In this document: positions 15,570-24,685 of the stretch, piece after piece | How positions within the stretch are numbered: position 1 is the first letter of the stretch | How the letters are laid out: each line of letters opens with the position of its first letter | NCBI GenBank assembly: GCA_001275005.1 | Contig: JWZX01002635.1 | Location: forward strand, 1 to 27,902 | Source of the DNA: Chrysochromulina tobinii | Lineage: Eukaryota > Haptophyta > Prymnesiales > Chrysochromulinaceae | DNA: 27,902 nucleotides | Reading direction: 5' to 3' | The notes under the pieces: generated by a model | What the model was told of the DNA's origin: nothing | What the model saw: the letters and a program-made list of their open reading frames with translations, nothing else | Databases searched by the model: none | Translations under genes and position numbers: made by a program

Positions 15570-17003
15570 TTACTTGCCGCGCTTCGCCTTCTCCGCCGAG
15601 TCAAAGTCGTCCTTTGTGAGCTTTAGGGCGATCCCCTTGAGCGCCCCCTCAACGGCGTAGGCGGGGAGCAGGAGTGCCCGCACTGGGAGCGGCAGCGTCC
15701 ACTGGTGCTGGAGGTACAGCCCCCCGAGTGCGAGGGCCCAGATCGCCAGATCCCTTTGAGCTGATCCCATTGAGCTAGCCTCCGAGTCGGATGGTCCCCG
15801 GACCAGCGACTTGAGCTGCCCGCCGAGCCCGCGCACTCCGCTCACTACAGCCTTTGCGTAGATCAAGCAGGCGCTCGCTGCCATCGCTAACGACTGCAGC
15901 TTGAAGGCAAACCAGATGCCGGCACCGCGGCCCATCAGCCAGATAAGCGCACTGACCGATTTGGCGGGGCCAAAGTAACTCGCGGCGGCGGCGTTGGCAG
16001 GCAGGCCCGTCTGAGCGACATGAAGCGCCAAATCGACACGATGAACGACACTCGCCATCGCGTGCGCCACGGACTGCCCGATCGAGAGGCCGAGGCCGAG
16101 GCTTCGTGCCGCCGCGTTGGTGGCGGCCGCAACGGAGATGGACAGACCAGACCAGAGCCCAACCCACAAGTTTCGGAAGACCATCGGCTCACGAAGCATC
16201 ATCGCGGCGAGCACGGGGCCCGCACGTCGGCTCTGCGGCAGCTCATCGAGCTCTTGACGAAGGTCCACCATGCTCTGCGTGGCCGCCTCCACAGCCTTCG
16301 AGCTGGGGTCCTTGGCCCGCAGCTGTGCCACCTTCACGCTGAGCAGCTTGAGCTCGTCTCGCTTGCCCGCTGCTGCCGCGCGCCGTGCGGCCGTCTCAAC
16401 TGAGCCTACTTGCTTCGCCTCCTCGTACGCCGCAGCGGCTCTCTCCAGCCCGTTCCGAATCACTGGCCATCCAGTAGACATGAACGTCTGACTGACCAGG
16501 ATGGTATACGCGAAGTCGTCGCCATGTGCAAGGCCCAACGTGCCCAGAAGGACGAGGCACAGATGGCGATTGGTGTTCCAGACGCGCTGGATGGTGCGCG
16601 AAGCGCGGCCGCACAGCTTGCGTATACGGCTGATGAAGCCCTCCAATTCCTCCTGCGAAGTGTCAGCCCGAGAGGGAGAGAGTCAGCACAGGAGACGTGG
16701 TGACGACAGCAGATGGTGACGACAGCAAATGCGTAGACACTGGTTCGGCATGCGCTCACGCACAATACTGATTTCGCCATCACCATCCGTGTCGAGTGCC
16801 TTCATCGCCTGTTGACCTGCTTTTTTCGCAAGGCCTCCACCCACCTCTACAACCTTCTTTCCGGCATTCTTAGCAGCATTGCTTCCCACACGGGATACTT
16901 CCGCCTTCCAATCGCGTGCCGCGAGTAAATTCGGCGCGGCGGCTCTTGCATATGACGTCGGGATCGTCAGAGAGAGGAGCGCGAGTATCATCATTCGCGA
17001 CAT
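15570..17003 (-). CDS. EF-hand multi-pass membrane protein, two exons
   Basis: A 440-residue protein. Exon 1 is 17003-16764 and exon 2 is 16652-15570, joined in phase 0. Exon 1 begins with a signal peptide (MSRMMILALLSLTIPTSYARA), then an amphipathic Lys/Ala segment. The splice creates a canonical calcium-binding EF-hand loop, DTDGDGEISI|EEL (71-83), with Asp at 1, 3 and 5 and Glu at 12. Exon 2 alone has no ATG at its start (first codons GAG GAA TTG), which supports the splice. A hydrophobic segment follows (LCLVLLGTLGLAHG), then a helical Ala/Glu/Lys region, then several Ala/Gly/Leu-rich membrane segments (about 230-400) and a charged tail ending KAKRGK. I do not recognise the membrane domain. 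The gene is divergent from the HDEL ankyrin gene, 208 bp apart. Confidence 0.78.
16653..16763 (-). other. Intron splitting the EF-hand loop
   Basis: A 111-bp GT-AG intron on the minus strand (AGTATT|GTGCGTGAG ... CACTTCGCAG|GAGGAA). Splicing restores the 12-residue EF-hand loop exactly. Reading through the donor instead gives an unrelated Cys/His-rich tail and a stop at 16683-16685. Confidence 0.85.
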
Positions 17004-17211
17004 GAGCTAGGTTGAGTTAGCCTGGGGGCGAGCCAGATGAAGGGTTAGGGCCTCACCGCGACCGTCGTCAAGACGAGATGATGCGAGGTGTCCCTATTTT
17101 GGGAGCTGGACTCCGAGCCTCTCTCAAACAGAAGATGCCTTTCGTAAGTTACACCTGTGCTTCTCTTAAACGCGAGCGCCGCTTCTCGCGTCGTGTCCTG
17201 GCAGCCTGCGA
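17004..17211. promoter_or_regulatory. Divergent promoter region between EF-hand and HDEL ankyrin genes
   Basis: A 208-bp interval between two start codons facing away from each other. No strong palindrome or TATA box is seen. The shared position suggests a bidirectional promoter for two proteins that both carry signal peptides. Confidence 0.45.
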
Positions 17212-18078
17212 ATGAGTCGACGGTGCTGGCTCGTGCTCCTTTTCTTCCTGGTCATATTCCTAGCACGTGCGGAAGAGACCGCACAGGACCTGGTGCGTGC
17301 GGCCGAGAAGGGCGACGTGAAGTTGGTGAGCAAGGCTCTCACTGCTGGTGTGTCTGTGGATGCGACCAACAATGAGGGCAAGACCGCCTTGCAAGCAGCG
17401 GCGATGCGAGGGCATGCCGCCATGGTGCGATACCTTCTTCAAGCTGGTGCGAGTGTTGACATCCAGTTCAATCAGGCGTGGAGTGCGCTCGCGTTCGCGG
17501 CGGACTATGCCAACAGCGATGAAGCCGCCGGTCTTGAGACGGTGAAGGCTCTGTTGGAAGCTGGGGCGAACCCGTTGCTCGAGGATTTGCATGGCTATAA
17601 TGCGCTCATGCGTGCGGACGAAGGAACTGAACACCGCATGCTCATAGCGGCACGCGTCGGTGAGCTCAAGGATACCAATGAGGCCACACTGTGCGTCGTA
17701 GCCACCGGTGAGAAGTGCAGCGTGAAAGAGATCGCGTTTGCGGACAAGTGGAGAGGAAAGATGGAGAAGGAGATGGACGCCGAGATCTCGAGGCTCACCG
17801 CGCTGCTGAACTCAACCGCCGCCAGCTCCATCAAGCCTGAGCAGCGCATGTGGTTACGCCAGCGACGGCACGTGTTGTCGCAGGTCCAAGGCACTAAGCG
17901 GCCGCGCAGCACGAGCATCCGCAAGGCGCAGGACGAGGCGGCGCCCGAAATAGGCGAGGCAGTGCCCCTCAAGCTGCGCAGCGCCCGCAAGGCCCAGGAC
18001 GAGGCGCACCAGCATGACTTTGAGTATGAGCATGATACACATGACAGACACGACAGACGCCCGCATGACGAGCTGTAG
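17212..18078 (+). CDS. ER-luminal ankyrin-repeat protein ending in HDEL
   Basis: A 288-residue protein. Residues 1-20 form a strong signal peptide (MSRRCWLVLLFFLVIFLARA). Residues 24-127 hold about three ankyrin repeats: AQDLVRAAEKGDVKLVSKAL, then GKTALQAAAMRGHAAMVRYL, then SALAFAADYA and ETVKALLEAGANP. Residues 168-200 have a Cys-Ser-x-Lys-Glu...Phe...Lys-Trp...Arg-Leu pattern, which I recall from the tails of algal ER thioredoxin-fold proteins (from memory only). The C-terminal third is basic, with two RKAQDEA copies and a His/Asp-rich run, and ends exactly in HDEL before the stop. Signal peptide plus HDEL means retention in the ER lumen, an unusual place for ankyrin repeats, which normally act in cytosol or nucleus. 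Confidence 0.82.
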   Translation: MSRRCWLVLLFFLVIFLARAEETAQDLVRAAEKGDVKLVSKALTAGVSVDATNNEGKTALQAAAMRGHAAMVRYLLQAGASVDIQFNQAWSALAFAADYANSDEAAGLETVKALLEAGANPLLEDLHGYNALMRADEGTEHRMLIAARVGELKDTNEATLCVVATGEKCSVKEIAFADKWRGKMEKEMDAEISRLTALLNSTAASSIKPEQRMWLRQRRHVLSQVQGTKRPRSTSIRKAQDEAAPEIGEAVPLKLRSARKAQDEAHQHDFEYEHDTHDRHDRRPHDEL

Positions 18079-18447
18079 GCCTGTTGGACTGAAGTCTGAA
18101 TAGATGAAAGGATCGGATCTCGGATGTGTCCTGCCAGCTGTACACGCCGGACGGTCCTCATCATCTGATCAAATCGAGCGCTCAATCTCATTACCGGTTC
18201 AAAAACACCGAGCCGGGACATTTCACATCTGTTTCACACAATTGGTTTCACTTAGGTTTCACATTACAATTGTGATTTGTGTCATTTCCGATTTACCGTT
18301 ACCACTGATCTCACTCTGATGTGCACTACGATCTACGTAACCCCAAGTTGAAACAGAGTAACAGAGCGTCCGAGCGGTGGACTGGAGAGCGAAGCCGAAT
18401 TTCTATGAATCGTCCTGGCCTCTGTGGAGAGGCCACGTCATTCCGCC
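18079..18447. other. Intergenic region with a diverged copy of the dispersed repeat
   Basis: It separates the HDEL ankyrin gene from the HAD-like gene. Positions 18194-18219 carry the repeat core (CCGGTTCAAAAACACCG followed directly by AGCCGGGAC), matching the right arm of the 12.5-12.8 kb element. AT-richer sequence with repeated TTTCAC follows (18221-18265). No gene is seen. Confidence 0.5.
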
Positions 18448-19563
18448 ATGGCCGCGCCGCCGCGAACCTCGCTAGCCTGGACAAACATCGCCAAAAAGCT
18501 GCAGCTACGCGCGGTGATCTTTGACGCACGCAGCCTGCAGCGTGCCGCTAACGAGCTCGATTCTGAGACGGAGAAGCGCAACAAGTCGGGCCTGGCAGCT
18601 GCCGGCCTTGGAAGCATGTCTCTTGGCATACGCACGCCTGATGCTCTCGTGGCGGCGGGCAACGTCAAGGAGATGTTGCAGCGTGAGATCCGCGAGGCGC
18701 TCAAGGAGCGCGGTGCAGACATCATCGGCAAGCCGTGGGAAATCCAGCAACGCCTCGAGGCGCTGCTCGCGGCGGAGAAGGCTGAGGCTGCTGTTCGCGC
18801 TGCCCTCGAGGGCGGCAGCAGTGGCAGCGGCGATGGCTCGGCGGCAGCGCCACCGACACCACCGCCCTCGGTGGCAAAGGCAGCCAGCAGCAGCAGCGCC
18901 GACAGCACGAGCAGCAGCAGCAGCAGCGCCAGCGCCAGCAGTGCGGATATGCTGCGGTCAAAGTACGCAACGAAGCTTCGCACACGTGCAGGAGTGTCAC
19001 TGACCGCTGGCGGCGTGCTCGAGTCGACGGAAGCCCGACGGACGGCGCCGCTCCATCGCGATCAACGTCCCGAGCAATCGTGGCACTTGCAGCCCGGACT
19101 GCGTGTGCTCTTCACCTACCTCGATATGCGCGGCATGGCGCGCGGCGTGATCGCGAGTGACGAGAGTGCTCAGGACGACGCGTCCGCGCGTGCGCAGGCG
19201 GCCTCCATCGTCAAGTCGCTGCAGGTGCCGCCGTTCTCGCTCGTGATGCCCGCTGCCGACGTGGCGCTTGCGCGCCGTGGCGAGCGCAGCGCCATTGTCG
19301 CCGCGTGCCTCGCGATGGATCTGCTTCCGAAGCAGGTGATGTTTGTCAGTGACCAGTCGCCGGTGCTACAGGCGGCGAAGCAGGCGGGCGCCTTCTCGTG
19401 CCACATGGTGAAGCGCGCGCCCGGCGCGCCCGATTCTCTTCCTTCGGACTTTCGCGCGCTCGACTGCTACGGAATCCAGGATGCCGTCGAAGAGCTCAAC
19501 GGCATCACGTTTAGAGATCCAGACACGGAGATTCGCACACAGTTCGGGGTCTACTCCACGTGA
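18448..19563 (+). CDS. Degenerate HAD-like protein with SAP-like insert
   Basis: A 371-residue protein. The start at 18448 (GCCATGG) has an ideal context. LRAVIFDARSL (20-30) looks like HAD motif I, but the second Asp of DxD is Arg. Residues 79-108 (REIREALKERGADIIGKPWE...) resemble a SAP helix-loop-helix motif, which usually binds DNA or RNA. A Ser/Ala-rich linker (140-166) is encoded by an AGC microsatellite. The C-terminal half continues a HAD-like Rossmann fold: LRVLFTYLDMRG, then PPFSLVMPAADVALARR, then QVMFVSDQSPVLQAAKQAGA (296-315), where a canonical HAD carries the GD/DD of motif IV. If the fold call is right, the protein is probably a pseudophosphatase or a MDP-1-like relative. No membrane segment or signal peptide is seen. 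Confidence 0.5.
   Translation: MAAPPRTSLAWTNIAKKLQLRAVIFDARSLQRAANELDSETEKRNKSGLAAAGLGSMSLGIRTPDALVAAGNVKEMLQREIREALKERGADIIGKPWEIQQRLEALLAAEKAEAAVRAALEGGSSGSGDGSAAAPPTPPPSVAKAASSSSADSTSSSSSSASASSADMLRSKYATKLRTRAGVSLTAGGVLESTEARRTAPLHRDQRPEQSWHLQPGLRVLFTYLDMRGMARGVIASDESAQDDASARAQAASIVKSLQVPPFSLVMPAADVALARRGERSAIVAACLAMDLLPKQVMFVSDQSPVLQAAKQAGAFSCHMVKRAPGAPDSLPSDFRALDCYGIQDAVEELNGITFRDPDTEIRTQFGVYST
18880..18946 (+). repeat. AGC trinucleotide microsatellite in coding sequence
   Basis: Interrupted (AGC)n encoding the Ser/Ala linker of the HAD-like protein. The frame is preserved whatever the copy number. Confidence 0.85.
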
Positions 19564-19749
19564 CGCGGTAAGTGGGTACACAATTTTCTGCGCGTCTAAG
19601 AGGGTCGAAACGGCGTCCCGTCGATTCAAATTCACGCGACAAAGCGCGGGCGGAGGCGCCGTGCACACGCCAATGCCTATGTGGCCACCTCCGACGGTCG
19701 CTTTTCACGATCTTCGCAAAAAGGCGCCGACCGACGCGTTCGCTGCCCA

Positions 19750-22700
19750 ATGTCGGAGGACGACGACCTGCGCCTCTTTTTAGCATGCCTCGATACGGCC
19801 GCGCGCGTGCCCATCCCCGTGCTCACGAAGCCGACGGTGATCCGTTTTGCCCTAGGGTCGGCGGGCACATGGGCATTGAAGGCGCGTTCGGACATGCCGG
19901 GCTCGCTCGAGCATGAGGCAGGCCCGGCGGAGGCGCGCGAGTCGGCGGATTGTACGCTGAGCTGCGCGCTGCCCGTCCTCCTCGACATTGCCAACGGCCG
20001 CAAGAAGCCGGCCATCGCCTACATGAAGGGTCTGATCACGGTGAAAGGCGACCGCTCAGTGTTCCAGCCGCTCACAGGCGTGCTGCGCGCGGCGGCGCTC
20101 GATTTCAAGGCGCAGCGCGAGGCACGCGCGGCGGAGGCGGAGAGGCGAGGCAATACCGGGCTGCGCGTCGCCGTGCACAGCCCGACCCTCGTGGCGGACA
20201 CGCGTGAGAAGTACGCAGTCTATGTGCTCGATGTATCCGAAGGCACCTCGCACTGGAGCGTGACACGGCGCTGGTCGGAGCTACGGGCGCTTGAGCGGCG
20301 GATTAGTCGGATGAAGCCGCCCGTGCGCGGCATCGTCGGCCTGCCGCGCACCCTCGACTTTGCCGGCTCGCTCGAGCCCGCCTTCCTCGCCAACCGCGCG
20401 AAGATCATGCAGGCTTATCTGGGTGACCTCCTCCGCGCCGCACCCACGTCGGTCATGCGCTGCACGGGCGCCTCGGTCGCGCTGCGTGAGTTCCTCTCGC
20501 CGAGCGGCGACGCGCCGCCCTTTGCGTCGCCCGGCGCTGGGGCTGGCGGCAGCGGCGGCGTCGGCGGACGGAGATCGAACGAGATGAGCCGTGCGTCCGA
20601 CCCGGGCCGATCCAAATTTGGCAACCGGCTAGAGATGCTCGAGATGGAGCGCGAGGCCCGTCGAGATGACGACGAGGCGTGCTCGAATGTGTCGGGCTTC
20701 GAGCCGGTGGGCGGCGGTGGGCTTCGCTACGCGGGCGACGGCTCACCGGCAGCCGTGAGACCGACCGCCAGTGCAGGCCGCCCGATGCCCCGTGGGGCGG
20801 CGGGCGCCGTCGTGGGCGCCCCCCTCAACGGCGGTGTGAGTGGTTACCGAGTGGCGGACGCGTACTCGAGTGAGGCGGTAGGGGTGGGCGGCGGCGCCGC
20901 GTCGGTCTCGTCGCCCACCGCAGCCGTCGTCGACAGCGTCGGGCTGCTCCTCGAGCGCCTCCTCTCCGCCGCCGCGTGCACGCCCATCAGTGCCGAGCGT
21001 AACGAAGTCTACCTCGCGACACGTGTGCAGACGCTCGCGCAGCTACGGGCTCTGCTCGCGTCGAGTGCGGCGGAGCGCCTGGCGCGGCTCAGCGTGCTCT
21101 CGGTGCTCGGCGGGATCACACGGCTTGGGCTCTGTTCAGTGCTCCCCGCGGCTCTCGCCCTGATGGCGGCAGAGCATATGTGGACGCTCGTCACACTGAG
21201 CTGCCTTGCCCTCGCCCTCGCTGGCGCCACTCTCGGCGGCTCGGCGCGACTGCGTGTCGGCATGCTGCTCAGCTGGGCGCTCGTGGGCTGTGCGTATGGG
21301 GCTGTGCTTGCCACGCGAGGAGCGGAGGCGGCGGCGGCCGTTGAGGCGATGAGTGCGAGCGCACCGATGGCGGACCAGTTGCATTTGTCGGCAGAGCCAC
21401 CAACCTCTGCTGCCGCCGATGCGGCCGCGGCGGTGGCAACTCCTTTCCATTCGAATTCGGACGCGGCGGACGCGATGGGCGTGGTGGGCGCGGCGGGCGC
21501 GGTGGCGGCGCTGCCGGGTCTGCTGGCAGCGTACCTAGTGCCCGCGACGGCGCTGCTCGAGTACACCGTGAGCGGCTGCGCGCACGCGTACGAGGTGCTC
21601 GGCACGGCGCTCTTTGCCGAGCCGGCGCGCACTGGTTTGGGGCTTTGCATGGTGCTCAGCGTGACGCTCGGCCTCTACTTGTTTGGGCGACTGCTGCGTA
21701 TCTGGCTGTTGGCGCTCGGACTCATCTTGGGCTACTATAGCCTGGCGAAGGCGCTCGCCCCCCTCACTAGACGCTCACGACGCGTGGCCACGGCCGAGGA
21801 GCGCATCTATTCGATTGTGCACGGGCTGGTCGCACCGTGGATGTGCGCACAGCTCGTGTCACTCCGATCCGTCTATGTCAAGTTTGGCCAGTACATAGGC
21901 GGGCGCGCCGACATCGTCCCCCCCGAGTGGGCAGATGGCCTCAAGCTGCTGCAGGACGATCTGCCGCCCTGCCCGCCGGGCTACCTGCGCCGTGTGATCC
22001 AGGAGGAGTTTGGCAAGCCGATTGAAGCGATCTTCGAATCGCTGGACGTGCAACCGATTGCTTCCGCCTCGGTGGCGCAGGTGCACGTCGGCTACCTGCA
22101 CCCTCCGAAGCGCTCGCCACAGCGCCCGCCGGCCTCGGGGGAAGGCGCTGCGATGGCGGCCGAGGGCACGGAGGACGCGGAGGCGAGTCGCCGGCGGCGC
22201 AAGGTGGTGCTCAAGCTGCAGCACGATGGGGTCGCGTCGCTCATGCGAAAAGACATGTTCACCGCGCTGCGCATCGCGCGGCTCGCGTGCTACTTCAACG
22301 CGTCCTTCAACAACTTGTACACTGTCCTGGTGGCGTGGGAGCAGGAGATGTACAATGAGCTCGATTTTAACCACGAGGCCAACAACCTGCGCGTCGTCCA
22401 GGCGAATCTCGAGCGAGCCGGCGTCGAGGCTGTCGTGCCGGTGCCGCTGCCTTCTCTCGTGTCGACGAGGGCCTTTGCGATGAGCTACGAGGACGGCTTC
22501 AAGCTCACCGACGAGGCTGCCATGGCGATGCACGCCGTCGACAAGGAGGCCCTCATGTGCCGCATCATCCAGGTGTACGGTCAGCAACTGTTCATCGACG
22601 GCTTCTTCAACGCCGACCCGCACGCGGGCAACCTTCTCGTGCAGGTGAAGCGAGGGCGTGCGCACCCGGTACTTCTCGACTTTGGCATGACGGTGCGCTT

Positions 22701-24685
22701 GTCCGAGACACAGCGTATCGGGTACGCGGCACTCGCCTTTGCCGCGCACCAGCTCGACATCTGCGGGCTGCGCGAGGCGCTCAAGATGCTTGGCGTGATC
22801 AACAACCGCATGGACCAAGACCCGTCGAAGGACATGGAGTTTTGGCGCTTCTTCTTGCGAGATACGAGCTCGCGCGCCCAGGCGCAAAAGGACACGAAGA
22901 CTTTCTTCGACAAGCGGATCGCCGAGGCGAGGCAGGACCGCGCTGCGGGTCGCGAGCGTCGGAAGCTCGAGAGCATTCCGCCCTCCCTCATCTTCTTTTG
23001 GCGCGTGATTGGGCTGATTCGCGGCCTGTGCGCCCAGATGGAAGTCAAAGTGCCCTACATGGAGCTCCTTGCGTCCCGAGCTCGTATTGCGCTGGCCGCG
23101 CAGACGCCTGCGCCCATGCGTGCGCTCACGCTCGCGCCGCCCGCAGTCTATCTGCCCGCCGCCACGCCGCTGCATCGGCGCCTGGGCGTACTGCTGGCGC
23201 AGCTGTGTGAGGAGGCGGCGGTGGCGGCCGGGGTCCAGGTCTGTGTCCACCGTGATTCGAGCATCGTCGCTGAGGCGTGTGCGGGCTTTCGCGGCATCAC
23301 GGACGCGCGTGGCCTCACCACGAGCACGCCCATGCCGCTGCTCGAGCTCTCAAATTTCCTCCCAGTGCTCTCACTCCATAGCCTCGTCGCCTCGGGCGTC
23401 GTGACTTACGACACACCGATCGACCCGAAGTGGCCTGGGTGCAAAGCCGCTGCGGCCGCCGGGTACACGATTGGCGACGCCCTCTGCCATCGTGTACCCC
23501 TCGACAGCTCACAGCTGTGGCGGCAGACGGCCAAAGATCTTTCGTCCCTCGCGGTCCAGTTTGAGAAAGTGAGCGCCACGCCGCTGCGCCAAGTCGGCGC
23601 CGCCGAGTCTGGCAAGCCGCGCACCCCGAAGGTCTCTGGCGTGGCCTACGCGACCATGCTCGCGGGCATTATCGAGGGGGTCTCCAAGAGCACGTACACG
23701 GCCCAGCTGCGCACCAAGCTGCTCGAGCCCCTCGGCCTCGAGAAGACGCTGCATGGTGGAGGACTCTCACCAGAGTTGCAAGCAGAGACGGCCGCAGTCT
23801 CGACCGGTCTGGCAGCGCAACTGCAACGCTTCCAGTCACTCAGTGACCAAGGGTTGAGTATGCCAGGCATGAGCATGAGCATGGGCATGGGCATGAGCAT
23901 GGGCATGAGCATGGGCAGCCCCAACGGCGCCAGTGGCGCCACCTTGGGCGGCGCCAACGCGTCTATGGATACCTCCGAGACTGGAAACGCCGTCGGCCCC
24001 GCTGCCCTGTTTGCGCATGAGTTGCCGCTCAACGCTGGAATGGTGAACTCCAGCTTCGTGCGCTCAGGCTGCTGGCCCGGCCTCGCATCTTTTGGAACGG
24101 CACGCGGCCTCGCCCTCCTCCTCGCGGCCGCTGCGCGAGGCGGCATGGGCTCGATTGCCGCGCTGAGCGAGGAGAGCGGTGTCGAGCCCTCCCTCCTCTT
24201 TGGCGAGCGTGTGTGGGCACGCGGCCTCCAACGGTAGGCGTGATGAGCGAGGAGTGCTACTGATGATCACTGATGGCCACTGATGGCCACTGATGACCAC
24301 TCTCATTGCATGCGGCCTACCATCGGTTCGACTGCCCCTGATGGCCGATGAGTGTGCCGCTGATGGCCGATGAGTGTGCCGCTGATGAAAACCGTCGACC
24401 GATGATTGCGTCACATGATGACCTGAACCTGCGATTGCATCCGTAATTGCATCGGCTCTCCTCCTCCCCAGGTACGAGTGCGAGGGTGGCCTTGAGCAGT
24501 ACGTCCTCGGCCTGCACTCCTTCGGCGGCTCCTTTGCCTTCTTCAGCCCCACCTCGGGTATCGCAGTCGCCATCCTGCTCAACGACGCGCAGCTTGATTA
24601 CTCCGTCACGCGGCGGATCCTCGACGTGGTCGCCGAGGAGCTGCAGCTTGGGCAGATTGACTTCCTCGGAGGCGGACTCTTCTGA
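19750..24685 (+). CDS. SCP2-PX-membrane-ABC1/UbiB kinase-beta-lactamase-like fusion protein, two exons
   Basis: A 1565-residue protein; exon 1 is 19750-24233 and exon 2 is 24472-24685. Residues 25-115 form an SCP2 sterol/lipid-transfer fold (VIRFALGSAGTWALKA ... MKGLITVKGD). Residues 137-251 form a PX domain (VTRRWSELRALERRI at 171-185), which binds phosphoinositides. After a low-complexity linker come hydrophobic segments (about 450-525 and 574-675). The ABC1/UbiB kinase-like domain shows KFGQ (711-714), ASASVAQVH (771-779), VVLKLQH with Lys822, ELDFNHEANN (870-879), NADPHAGN (954-961) and DFG (977-979). Residues from about 1120 form a class-C beta-lactamase/LACTB-like domain (PLGLEKT; HSFGGSF in exon 2). 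Its SxxK is replaced by ELSN (1199-1202) and its YxN by VSG, so it is probably inactive. The first in-frame ATG is 19750, in weak context; an upstream exon is possible. Role inferred: membrane lipid or quinone homeostasis. Confidence 0.9.
23867..23917 (+). repeat. GSM-rich hexanucleotide repeat in coding sequence
   Basis: GCATGA/GGCATG units encode alternating Met-Ser and Met-Gly residues (about residues 1372-1390) within the beta-lactamase-like domain of the fusion protein. It is probably a surface loop. Confidence 0.8.
24234..24471 (+). other. Intron in the fusion gene
   Basis: A 238-bp GT-AG intron (CAACG|GTAGGC ... CTCCTCCCCAG|GTACGAG) in phase 2. Without splicing the protein would stop at 24235-24237, inside the donor, and lose the last strands of the beta-lactamase-like fold. 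With splicing, exon 2 reads RYECEGGLEQYVLGLHSFGG and continues to a TGA at 24683-24685. Confidence 0.88.
24261..24381 (+). repeat. Intronic minisatellites: 10-bp x4 and 22-bp x2
   Basis: Four 10-bp units lie at 24261-24300 (TGATGATCAC, TGATGGCCAC twice, TGATGACCAC). Two perfect 22-bp units lie at 24338-24359 and 24360-24381, beginning CTGATGGCCGATGAG. Both are based on a CTGATG(G)CC core, so they probably share an origin. They occupy half of the intron. Confidence 0.9.

Noticed and set aside
19681-19749. GTG-initiated extension of the fusion protein
   Set aside because: Eukaryotic nuclear genes rarely start at GTG; the first in-frame ATG at 19750 leads directly into the SCP2 domain. An upstream exon remains possible.
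21859-23250. A 463-codon open frame on the minus strand
   Set aside because: It is antisense to the ABC1 kinase core, is His/Arg-rich and has no domain; a codon-bias shadow.
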